A stretch of 64,000 nt of DNA from Channa striata. Taxonomy: Eukaryota > Chordata > Actinopteri > Anabantiformes > Channidae. The DNA is taken from positions 7,767,203 to 7,831,202 of the forward strand of contig CM065189.1 in NCBI GenBank assembly GCA_033026295.1. The letters are read 5' to 3'. Position 1 is the stretch's first letter. Every line of letters begins with the position of its first letter. Positions 10,211 to 20,972 of the stretch are shown here, piece after piece. The notes below the pieces were generated by a model, which made no database searches, was not told the origin of the DNA, and saw only the letters and a list, made by a program, of their open reading frames with translations. The translations under genes and the position numbers were made by a program.

Positions 10211-13200
10211 TCATGCACGAGCAGAGGCCAGGCCTGGGGGCCTGGGGGAGTCGTGAGGGGTGGGGTTTTCTGTCTCGGAGGCGCTGGATTCGTCGTCGTC
10301 ATCGTCTGTCTGCTCTGCACTGTGATACAGCATGAGGGCCTGGGTCTTATGGGTGATGGTGATCGTGCAGGGGCCCTGGGCCCACGGCTCCCCGTCCACC
10401 TGCATGGGCATCTTAGAGCTCTTGAGAACCAGCTGCAGAGGAAGGGTAACGACAACACTTGAGTATGACAAACAGTATAATGTATTATTACGGGTATTAC
10501 CTGCTAACATTACAGTCATGATGACACAATGATGACTCATAAAAGCCAGAGCCACAACTGCAGCCAACGTTACCCAACCCTCACCAAACCAGCTACCACC
10601 CACCTAAAACTCTCTCACCTCTCACTGTGTAACGTTTTTACCGACTTTAGAGCTTAAAATAGAATACACAGTTAGCAACAAGGATTAGTAAGAGTGTGTC
10701 CAGGGCCATTTCATGCCCTCAATTTTGCCTCTTAGGCTCCATGCTGATCTAACCATTCGACTTGTATTACTTTTTAGGGCTGTAGAAAACCTAGAATCTT
10801 TCTAGGAATTTGGAGTGTCACAGCGCACTACAATTTAGTACCATCTTATAATAATATAATATAATATATAATAATATAATAGAGTCTGAAAGCACTCAAT
10901 GTGACTGCAAGTTGCTCAAAGGTGCTTATGCCTTGGACAGCAAGTCAGGGAGTCTAGGTAGAATCTAGCACCGGATGATGTCCCCAGCAACTGTTTTGGT
11001 AACATGTAATAACATAGGTTTTTCAAATACGATTAACAATTTTTCTCATTTTTTCATTGTTGTGCTTCCAGTGGTTGCCATGGTCACACTCCAGGCAGAT
11101 GCACACTTGAAAATTGCAGTGCATGTAGTGTTCCTCTTGGGTGTTAAATGGTGGAGTGGCTTAAAAGATTACCACTTAAGGAACCGAGCGCGGTGATGTG
11201 AAAACAAATCAAGCAAAATGACTTGATGCAGGCGCAGAGTGGTGAACGCTAAATCAGATTAGTTGAAATTAGATTTTCAAGTGCTGTGATAAGCCAAATG
11301 GCAGAAAAAAACTCATTCCACTCCCTCACTGCCTTTCCCCACGTCAAAACAGGAAACTGTGAGGAAGAACTGTGTAAATGTGTGTGTGCCCGTTATCACC
11401 TCACCCTGACAGTGTGAGCCTGTCCCAGCCGTAGAGGGTTGGCCAGCTTGACCTGGATCTGAGCACAGTGGAAGGAACCAAACACACCCACGACCTCCAG
11501 CAGGCCATCATCCAGCCTGCAAGGGAGTGACAGGAAACAGCACTGCAGCTCACAGTTGGTTTCCACAGAGACAGAGCACATGATACACGTAATAAGCAAG
11601 AACAGCATCACGCTAACAAAAGCTACGGAGGATTTATTCTTACTTCTGATGGACCATTTCTGTTTAGAAACAAGTAATTAATACTCACAGTCAAAATTAT
11701 TAGAAATCCAAAGCCAGTGCATATCTTACCGTGTGGGGGGGCACGGTTCATCTCCCATCCCTTCCCACAGTCTGCAGCCTCCGCCCCAGTAGCCAATGTT
11801 ACAAACGATGATGCCCTCCAGGCTGGGGAGTGCAACCCTCTCCCCATCCAACTCCAGCTATGGTGGGAGTGAACACACACAAACAATTAATTTTCTGCGC
11901 AGTCCAAAACCTCTGTTGACAAAAGACATCTAATTTTAATTTCTTATTTAATTTTACGTTACTTAAGTAACCTGGAAAGGTGATTTCTTATGTATCGTGT
12001 AAACAGGAATGCTAGTATCAGGGTAAAGGATTAAGGAAACCTGATTTCCTCAGGTAGATTTCTCCCAGGGAAACAGATTTCTCATGATACCGGGTTTTTA
12101 AATCAGCTTTCGCCAACAGCTCATTAACGGAACGATGCCGCCTTGTTTTTTTAATCAAAGTTCATCCAAATTCTAACTAAAATCTAAACTAACACAAAGT
12201 GCCTTGAAAAGTCTTAATAAAAGTCACGTTTTGTCTATACTTCGACAGTTTGCAGTGTGTATCAGTTGCCCCCCCCCCACTCTTCAGTGACACAAACACA
12301 CAGCGTAGTCACAAAAAAAAGAAGTTTGAAAGCTGCGTTTTGTCACTATCCAGTTCAAATCTCTGAGCCATGCCTCCAAAATAAGTCAGAGGTGGGAAGA
12401 AATCTGATTACTCATCTGCTGAATGTATTTGCAGATTTCCAGTAACCAGGTTTCTCTAGTGCATGTAAAGGCAGTGCAGAAATATTCACCCTTCTGACCA
12501 ATCAGAGAAAAGCAACAATTTCTGTTTGGTTGGTAAAATAGATTAACGTGTGAAACAAAGCTGTGTGAGAGCAGGACAGGGTGGAGAGGACTGACTCAGT
12601 GTCTTGTGTTAGCATTTGCTTCACTGTAGCTCTAAAATTAAAGGTTTTTGTTTACACAACCACTTTGACAATGAAAAATAAAACGTAAAACTGATTATAC
12701 AAACATGCAGTTTGTCACTTTAGGAAGACAAAATCCAGAGCTGTTTTTGAAAGGTCATTTTTATCTGAGAATGCAGAGGCAGAATATGAAAAAAAGGAGT
12801 GCTTTGTGAGAAACAGGGTGTGTCCTAGTGTTTATTTAGGACATAAGTCAGATTTCTGATTATCTTCATGTACTGCATAGATTAAAATAGAATCAGTACA
12901 ACCCTACATAGACAAGGCTACTGTACCTCAATCCTCTTATCCAGATCCTTACATTCCTGGACTAAACAATCTTTGGTGCCATACAGGAAATACACAGCCT
13001 GTGACAAAGAGAAAAGTTAGCATTATCAAAAATGTCTGTCAAAGAATAAACAGAGACAACTACTTCAGAGGGAATGGCTTTGGTTTTACATAAAAAAATA
13101 AAAATAAATCACACCTTGTTGATGATGCGGCTGGAGAAGAAGGAGGGCGTCTTCTCGCGGTGTTCGTGGAAGTTCAGCGCCATCAAGGCATCAGGCCCCA

Positions 13201-15344
13201 CAGAGAAGTAGTTGTTCATGGACAGAACCTGAGGAGGACGTGCGGCATGTGTTAGTGTGTCAGTGAACAAACCTGGTGAACGAATCACATAGGATGAACT
13301 AAACAGAGTTCACACTGACCTTTGGTTTGCGAAAGTAGAGGCCCTTTGAGGCTACTTGCACTTTCCATCTGAAAATAAAAAAGAATTTGCAGAATGTAAG
13401 AATCAAAAACTGGAATAGCAAAATAAAAAAGACAAATAAAATAATTTTATTTTCCTCCCCGATAATGTATCAGCAAAAACAAATGTCCCTGCTGAAAGTA
13501 ATTTAAAGCTTTCTCCACACTGACATTTTAAACATAATATATTGTATATATGACTGAAGCTCAGTTGGTAAGGCAGTCATAATAACAATAATAATAAATT
13601 TTAAAACATTGTTATTACCCTGTAAAATAACCTCCATGTGTATGTTTAAATACAGCCCTATGGCCCCATAGAGCTGTGATGACACTAAACACAAATCACG
13701 TGATTGCGAGACCAGAGATTTCATCACAGACACCGACATATGAGACGATCTTCCACTGATTCTAATTAGAAAACCTCATTAGTGAGAATATTAAACCTGG
13801 AGAAACAACAACCGCATGCTGACACTTTGTTAACTCGGACTGTGAGGAATTCTTGTGCCCCCACCTGTCCATTTTAACAACCTCTGCATCGAGGATGTTA
13901 CGGAGAACTTGTTCCACAGGGATCTCTCCAGCATAGCCGGCACCCCAGCCCAAAGTGTTGGACAGGTCATTTCCTGTTCCCAGAGGCAGGATGGTCACCC
14001 TGGGAATAAACTGGTCTTGGCCCTGACAGGAAAGTACAGGAGCAGTAGGTGTGTTGTTAATGTCACACACACACAACAGGTGGACACAACATCTATAGCC
14101 TCATCTCACCTTTAGCTTCATGGTGTCGATGGCATCCAGCACCCAGCCGACTGTGCCATCACCCCACACACCAGCACACGGACGCTCCCGGGGGGGAGCA
14201 GGGTGCACAGCTGCAGGGCTTTAGAGGGTGCCAGCTCAGAGAGGTCAAACACCTGCAAGAGAGGTGGGAGAAAAATCGAGATTCAGTCATGTTTGGAGCA
14301 AGAAAAACTGAGCTGCTCTCAGCTCAGTTATTCATAAAATATCACATCTAGTTGGAGAAAGGGATTTAGTCGAACCTGCACAGGGTTGAGGAGGGTGCGA
14401 AATTCTCCCAGCAGAGCCTCCCCCATGTTGTTACCGCTACGTGTGTTGGCCAAGACCAACACTGGAGTCCAGCCACTTCCACAGGAAGATGCCAACTGCA
14501 GACAGACAAGCACAAAACACCAAGATCGTGTAAAACAGTTTCACGGCGCAACACGCGAGCCCCAGTGTGAGCAACCTGTGACCAGCCAGTGTCGCCATCA
14601 GCACCTTGCTGTACTCGTCAGGGTGCCTGCGGCGGAGCTTGTTGACGCAGTAGAGGTAGTGAGGAGGGATGATGAGGCTGTGGAACTCGCCCAGGTCGCA
14701 CTGGTCTCTGTCGCCCAGGCTGTCCATGCAGTCATCGTGCACCGTGGTCTGACACCACACACACCTGCAGGAGGGACACACACGTATTAGGAAGCCAGCA
14801 GCAGATGGAGCTGCAAACTGGAGCAGGACCTGACGGGGGTCTGACTGTCTGCTGTCTTGGGTAGACAGTATTGCAGCCCACCAGCAGCCCTACCTGAAGT
14901 CGCAAAGCTTGGGCTGACTCCCACACTGCTGTTTGCAGACGGCACAGTAGCTGGCGAGGGGGACGTTTCCGCGGACCCAGCGATGCTCCGCGGGCCCCTC
15001 CGGCCCGGATGGGCCATGATCTCCTTGCAGGGCAGCGTCCGATCGGCCCGGCGCAGGCACAGCTCGTCCGCGCACACGCCGCAGCAGTCGCAGAACGCGC
15101 CTTGCAGGATGTGCTGGGCGCACACGCAGCAGTAGGTGGGCTTGTTGAACAGGTCGGTGCAGTGCCAGCCGTGCTTGCTCTTCCGGAAGAACTCCTTCAT
15201 GTGCGTCTTCCGCTTGGAGCGCTGGGCGCTGCACCACAGCGTGATGATGACCGGGACGATGACGGCAAGCGACGTCCAGAAGAGCAGCGTCCACTCCTCC
15301 CGGGAGCCGCAGTCGTCCTGCGCCTCGTCCGCCTCCTCGCACAT
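10211..15344 (-). CDS. dgke: Diacylglycerol kinase epsilon (11 exons, two apparent frameshifts)
   Basis: Phosphorylates diacylglycerol (arachidonoyl-DAG preference in the family) to phosphatidic acid at membranes. Exons, 5' to 3': 15344-14894, 14764-14605, 14495-14376, 14252-14110, 14022-13865, 13368-13320, 13228-13115, 12998-12927, 11857-11730, 11516-11405, 10432-10211 (TGA). Visible parts: N-terminal hydrophobic helix (about residues 18-38), a C1 domain (58-106, HGW...CCVC...GAFCDCC), a second C1 (HRWVRGN...CKQQC), the catalytic domain (PVLVLANTRSGNNMGE, GGDGT region, LPLGTGNDLSNTLGWG) and accessory domain ending in PMQVDGEPWAQGPC, THKT and an acidic tail. Restored length about 576 aa; human about 567. 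Exons 1 and 4 are each one base short (at 14985-15017 and 14162-14165), which breaks the frame; every other exon and phase is intact. Assembly homopolymer errors are likelier than a pseudogene. Confidence 0.95.
14162..14165 (-). other. dgke: One-base frameshift in dgke exon 4, in GGDG motif
   Basis: The minus strand reads TGT GGG GTG ATG where the family needs TGT GGG GGT GAT (C-G-G-D). Exon 4 is 143 nt, and 144 would restore phase 0 to both neighbours. A run of four Gs where five are expected is the simplest explanation. Confidence 0.9.
14985..15017 (-). other. dgke: One-base frameshift in dgke exon 1, between the two C1 domains
   Basis: The frame that encodes the first C1 domain ends in KEIMAHPGRRGPRS, while the second C1 (EHRWVRGN) continues in another frame. 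One extra G in the G-run complementary to 14995-14998 joins them as MAHPGRRGPAEHRW. Exon length 451 becomes 452, matching the AG/G split arginine codon at the next junction. Confidence 0.9.
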
Positions 15345-15610
15345 CGCTGCTACGCTGAGGGTGACGCTAACGAGCGGAAATCAGAGGAGAGGAAGCCGCC
15401 GCCGCTGCTGACCGGAGACCAGGCGCAAGCCGCGTTTCGGCCGCGACGCTCATGTTAACGGGCACCGACCGCAGCTCAGGCACACGCGTTTTCAGCCATT
15501 ATTAGCGGCGAGCGCAACGACGACGACGTGACGTGGACGCCTGGAGATCAGCCAGCTTCAGCGGAAACGTCAAGATCAGTCGCTTCGCCAAGTGGGGAAC
15601 CGCGCATGCG
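15345..15610 (-). promoter_or_regulatory. Probable CpG-rich promoter and 5' UTR of dgke
   Basis: The stretch just upstream of the dgke ATG is GC-rich with many CpGs, including GACGTGACGT elements near 15525-15535 (CRE half-sites), and turns AT-rich beyond about 15650. This is typical of a housekeeping-type CpG-island promoter. No transcription start can be fixed. Confidence 0.45.
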
Positions 15611-15659
15611 CTCAACTGAGAGGCAGATTAGTCGACGATCACACGGGCAACAGAATACT

Positions 15660-18119
15660 TTATGACAAATAAAGAGATTTATACAGACTTATCTAAAGTG
15701 CAAAACTATAATACGTACTTATAAACTGCCTGGAAAGACAAAATTTATGGGGCCAGGTCGCAATTTAGAAAATACTAACTAGAGATGTCAAATAAATACG
15801 ATGTAAAATAATCAAATAAATATGATGTAAAATGCACCAGCGGACTTTAAGTATAAAATCACACAAAACTAAAGATACAAACGTAAAAATGCCTCAGTCG
15901 TGTCCTTAAGCAGAGAACTTTAGTGATTGCACGTAAGTGGCATTTACACTTGTGACGTTTGTGGATGAGCTTTTATGTTTTCATAAATGCTGTCAGGAAA
16001 AGCCAAACTATGACGGATACAGCAGATTATTGCAGAGTGACAAAACTCCAGCTCACGGCCCCGTTTCTTGTTAGGAACGACTCTAGAAAAAGAGTTTAGC
16101 GAACACGGAAGTAACTGCAAGTAACAATTTAACTGTTTTTGATCATCTCTGATTCTGAGCTGGTGACGTAAAAGCTGCTGCTCCGTAGCACGCATGCGCT
16201 GAGAGATGGCATCATAGTGTTTATTAGATAATGACAATAAGACAATAAAGCTCTCAGTGCCCCCGGAAACAGTCAAGGCAAATTTATCATTAAAATCTGC
16301 AGCGCATTCAAGACTCTTGCTTAAACTAATGCACGAGCGCAGCAAGAACCGGAAACAATGACGCACAGCGACGTCTTCCTTCGGACGTCACTGACATCCG
16401 CAAGTCGATTAGAAATATGACCAGAAACTGGCCTTTTGTTTTCGCAAGTAAGCGCTTAAGTAAATAAGATAACTAAATCCAGATTTTTATTCTATGTTGT
16501 CATGTATAATTAAAAAAAAAGATTATGCTTATAGTAGATTATAACAGCAGTGTTCAGTGATATGAAATCGTTGAAAATCGAAACATTCAACCCTCATTTT
16601 GAGAATAAAATATAGCAAATTAGTAAACTGAGAACTGAATCTTAACAAGTCATTACAAGACTCTAATGATAATTTCTAATAATGACCAAGTTCCCAAAAT
16701 ACAATTCCTCCGTTACTGCATCTTGTCTTTGCCTGGTCAGTGTCCAGATGTGTTTTGTAACGGTTTCCAAAAGGCTGAGTAGTTTCCCTCTTTCAATTAA
16801 ACCGACCTTCATGTGCAAAAGTTGTGCAATTTCTCTTTAAATTTATTGAGAGTATTATCTTATGACACTATGTGAAACAGTTTTACTGCATATATATTGC
16901 AGGAAAGACAAAGCAGGCAAATGTTCAGGGCCCCTGGGATGCGGGGCCCCTGCCGGACACTCATTTTTGCACATTTTGTGAGAACAGCTGTAAACCCCCT
17001 TAAGCCTCCAATAAAGGCCCTATACACCACCACCACATAAGGCCGAGTAAATCTGTAACCAGACCTTCCTCTCTCTGTATTCGCTGAGTGAGACAGATGT
17101 TTTCTCCCCCTGAACTGGAGTTTTTCCAAACCGGCCTCTGGAGTTTGTCAGTGTGAGACTGTTGGCTTGATGCTGTAGTGTGTGTGCAGAGGAAAATGGA
17201 GCTCTGGTGGAAACGGTGTTATATTTCCACTTAAACACATGGTGGCAGTGACACTGCATATTTAAATCTTTAAAACAATCAGACATCTTTGTCTGGATGA
17301 CAAGGAAGTTTGGTTTACTTGAGTCCTAGTAATGTGCACCTCCTACCTTCCCTCCTCGGTGGCTTTCTTTGCCTCGGTGCTTATAGGATCACCCCTGAAC
17401 TCAACCAGTTCAATTCAAAAAGTAACAACCACAGAGGACAAGTCAAACAAGTTTGAGAGGACATTTACGCACATTTACTCTCCCAACGCCATCACAACTA
17501 AACGTTTAGCAGGATTACAACTCAGGTGGCTTCAGTAATGCAGTGGTTCTTAATCCTAGTCCTCGAGTACCCTGCTCTGCTTGTTCTCTACCTGCATCAG
17601 ATGTGTTCACTCAATAGGAAACTGGAGCATACGAGAGGGTAAAATGGGGGACGACTTGGTGATTTGGTGAATTTTCAGCTTCTGACTGACTGAATGTGCA
17701 TGATCCAGGTAATCCACAGTGGGTAGCACAGGGATAACAAGCAGAGCAGGGCCTCCAAGGACCAGGATTAAGAACCAGTGTGGAATCTGATCCCACCTGT
17801 AAATGATGTGTTTGCAGCACCATCTAGTGGACAGCCTCTGACCTGCCTCAGTAGATCTCAGTACAGTAGTAGATACTGTAAATCCCCCCCCACACACACA
17901 ATAATTTTGCACCTTCCTCCATATAAATCTCAAAAATTACATTTCTATGTAAATAAATGTATACATAATGCCTTATGCGTAAATGTCTCCTTAGGAACAT
18001 GGGCAGGTATTTTGGGTGACGTGCAGGGGAAAGAGGAGGAGATATTCCCCTTCACCCCCACTGGACTCTGGTCAGGACCTCAGAGCAGCAAAGGATCGGG
18101 CAGGAAAACGGTGAAGAAG
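15660..18119. other. Intergenic, between divergent dgke and C17orf67-like genes
   Basis: No coding gene is supported. It contains the MITE-like element at 17541-17780, a CTCF-like motif at 17817-17830 and, near 17990-18119, the likely 5' UTR of the C17orf67-like gene. A frame open upstream of that gene's ATG is not thought to be coding. Confidence 0.55.
17541..17780. mobile_element. MITE-like element with long terminal inverted repeats
   Basis: The left end, CAGTGGTTCTTAATCCTAGT and onward, is matched in inverse by the right end, ending GGATTAAGAACCAGTG. The arms are about 45-50 bases (17541-17590 and 17733-17780) with a few mismatches. The termini resemble non-autonomous hAT elements common in fish. 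No clear target-site duplication is visible, and there is no coding capacity. Confidence 0.7.
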
Positions 18120-20864
18120 ATGAAGACGCTGGTGGTGGTTTTGCTGTGCCTGGTCCTGCTGACTGTTCACACTGGTAGGAAACTGTGGAGGACTTACTGT
18201 AGCTGAGGAGAACAGTGTGCTGACAATATGAATTATGGGGGGAATTTTTACAGTTTTTGTTCTGTAGCCTTTTGTAACAGTGATTGACTCAGTACATTCA
18301 GATCAGATAACGACATAGAAAAATAATGAATAATGGAGGTTTTTTGTGGTCTGATGCATAAATATGGTGTATTTCTTTTGTTGCATGGATATATTTAGTT
18401 GCTCTTTTAGAAATAAGAAATAACATGTTATTATTATTATTATTATTTTGCATTCACAGCTTTTCTCAAGCACCAGTATATTTTAATCTTTAACATGCAG
18501 TTATGTTTCTAACACAACCTAAGACTGCACAAGTTTTCATTTTCTCACTTTCCTGAAAATGAAACATTATTGTTTCTTAACGAGACACTTGGAGAATGTG
18601 GGCGATAGTTTTGCCACGTTGCTGCGAGGGCCCACGCCACAGCAGCAGCAAGCAGCAGCAGCAGCAGCAGCAGCTCTGGCCTTATGTTGACAGAGCTGGG
18701 TTCATTTCCACAGCAGCTCCCTCAGGGGCAGAAGAGGAAGAGAGAGTCAGCCTGGCTGCCTGCTGGGGTCACGTGCTGCATGGGCTCGACTCCCTGGGGA
18801 GCGAGGAGGATGAATGGGCACTTTGTTACCTTCCCTGCCTCTCAATGCAGGCCTGGGCTTAGAGAGCGGGAGACAGAGACAGAGAGCCCTTGCTCTGCAG
18901 CGGACGCTGTGTGTATACGTGTGTGTGAGAGAGAGCGGCTCCCTTGGGACTGGCACTGGGGGAATAAACAGCCTCACATGGACTAGCAAAACAGTTCAGG
19001 TCAGCCACAGCCCACCAGAAGCAGATAGTGGTGAGAGCTATATTCATGGGTCTGAACACGGCCCTCAGTGACAGGACTGTTGTCCTGGTTAGCCAATAGC
19101 CAGCTGTTATGTTTGTAACAAAAACAACATAAATCAGGCAGAGGTTAAACTCAGAGCAGACAGTTTTAGTTCCACAGCTTTTTATAGAGAGAATTCCAAA
19201 AATGAGGAAACTACCAACACACTCACATCTGCAAGACCAAAAAAATAAATAAATAAAAAAGCAAAAACAAATGTTCTCTTTTATTTCCCTTCTGTCCAGT
19301 GGAGCATCTTGATTGAATCTTATCTTCCCCAACACCACAGAGAGAATTGGATGTAAACAATCAATCTCTTGTCCTTGTCTCTCCCTCAGATGCCAACCCT
19401 GTCATCAAGGAGAGCTTTGCTAAGCAGCTGCTCCGCAGCAAAAGGCAGGAGCGTCCGATGAAGGCCGGCTACCCTGATGAGCCAATGAGGGTAAAGTCCA
19501 GTCAGAGCAAAGAGCACAGATACAGGAGACAGAGTTCTGTGGCTGTCTGGTCAACCCTCTATTTAGCTTTTAAACAGAGCATATGAAAATGTAATAAATG
19601 GTCAGTAACATAGTAACACATGATAATAAGAATTATTATTAAACAACTTATACAGAGCTTAAAAGTAGTAACAGAAATACACCCACACTCACAGAGAAAG
19701 ATCTGCCACCACTGGTTCAGTGTTTTAGTCCTCTAGGGAGTGGAGAGCAGATCTGAATCAGATGGAAACACTGAAATAAATCTTGAACCAATCTTAGCCT
19801 TTTAAAAAGCTTTTATGATCTGTTTACAGGCAGTTTATGAACCATATTGAAAGCATATGGACCTCTATAATTATAGGATATTATGTTATCAAGTGTTTAT
19901 TATCTGTCTGCACATGCTAGGATTTATAAGTTTCAGAAATACACATTAATAGGCATAGTCCTACCCATATTTTTTTGCCACTACATCATAAAGCAGAATC
20001 CTTTAGTAGAAATAACATTGTTTATATAGTTCGCATAAATCTAAAGTGGGCATTTAAAATTAACTAACCGTACAAAAACAATGAAAACATTTATTGTAGT
20101 TGTTTTATCACTCAATATTTCGATTTTTAAAAAATATTAGTTACAGTGAAAATTGGGTTGAACAATAGTAATGTAGATGTTGTATATCAACATCTTTATG
20201 AAATTGGAGGCACTTGACCATATTGTGTGTGGTAAAAAACAATGTAATTCTGTTAACTCACAATAAGAGACATTCATCATTTGGTATTCCCCTCATTTGG
20301 TTAAAAAATCACCAGGCTTTTATAGATATGCCTTCAATGATCCACCTAATTCAGATGACTTTGTGTCACTTGTGTTATTTCATCAGTTTCTATTCTGGCA
20401 TGAGGCAGAACGGATAAAGTAATCTTTCTCCGTGCCTTTGTGCATTGTAATGCTCTGAATGCATCAATTCAAGTCCTAACACGCTTCCCTCTCTTTAGCT
20501 CTATCTGCACTTTAATTGTGCCGATAGGGCCATGGCGAAAATGAAAGCAGATGAATAAATGCAGTGGATCTGAGTCAGTGGAGTTTTATTCTGATATGGT
20601 GATTTCCCACTCAGCATTCATTTTCATTTGTGCAAATGAGGGTAGCGAAGCGTTTACACAACGGTCAGGTTTCTTGGGCTGTTTCTGAAAATGTATTTTC
20701 ATCTGTCCTTGTCTTCTCCTCATTCAATAATGCAAATCTCCTCCCAGGAGCATATGCTGCACATGCAGGCTCTGGATCAGAGGGCCCAGGAGACCAACCT
20801 GGAGAACTGGCTCAACCCTCACTGCTCCCCCCGCTGTGACAGGAACTACGGATACCCTGTCTAA
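18120..20864 (+). CDS. c17orf67: C17orf67-like small secreted peptide precursor (3 exons, 90 aa)
   Basis: Exons 18120-18174, 19390-19490 and 20748-20864 (TAA) join in phases 1 and 0 to give 90 residues. The start MKTLVVVLLCLVLLTVHT is a clear signal peptide with cleavage expected near residues 17-19. The rest contains KESFAKQLLRSKRQERP, PDEPMR and a C-terminal NWLNPHCSPRC, ending DRNYGYPV. Residues 34-37 (RSKR, followed by Q) fit a furin-type cleavage site, and the only two cysteines of the predicted mature part (78 and 82) could form a small loop. Human C17orf67, as I recall it, has the same layout, and it neighbours DGKE divergently as here. Its function is not established. The frame is open upstream, but this ATG precedes the signal peptide directly and is the best start. 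Confidence 0.85.
18639..18673. repeat. CAG/AGC trinucleotide repeat in an intron
   Basis: CAGCAGCAGCAAGCAGCAGC and onward, an interrupted CAG run within the first intron of the C17orf67-like gene. It is not coding in any supported gene. Confidence 0.85.
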
Positions 20865-20966
20865 AGATGACAAAGGTTGAAACTTTACTATTAATGCACA
20901 TACGCAGCAGCACAATCACCACTTGTCAGGTCTAATTTTGGCAGCAACACAGGTCCACTTTGCACA

Positions 20967-20972
20967 AATAAA
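20967..20972 (+). terminator. Candidate polyadenylation signal of the C17orf67-like gene
   Basis: The first AATAAA after the stop, about 100 bases downstream. Later candidates exist in the AT-rich sequence, so the true site is uncertain. Confidence 0.4.

Noticed and set aside
13553..13730. tRNA A-box-like sequence (GCTCAGTTGGTAAGGC) in a dgke intron
   Set aside because: The nearest B-box-like sequence is about 140 bases away and no cloverleaf can be drawn; at most a SINE relic.
14376..14495. Possible dgke pseudogene status
   Set aside because: Nine of eleven exons are intact with conserved splice sites and motifs; both breaks are one-base G-run deficits, so a functional gene with assembly errors is favoured.
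17778..18119. Upstream in-frame extension of the C17orf67-like protein
   Set aside because: It would bury the signal peptide 114 residues inside the protein and passes through the MITE edge; the ATG at 18120 fits the family.
18596..18986. Open frames over the CAG repeat in the C17orf67-like intron
   Set aside because: Poly-Gln coding arises from the repeat; no splice evidence and no homology recognised.
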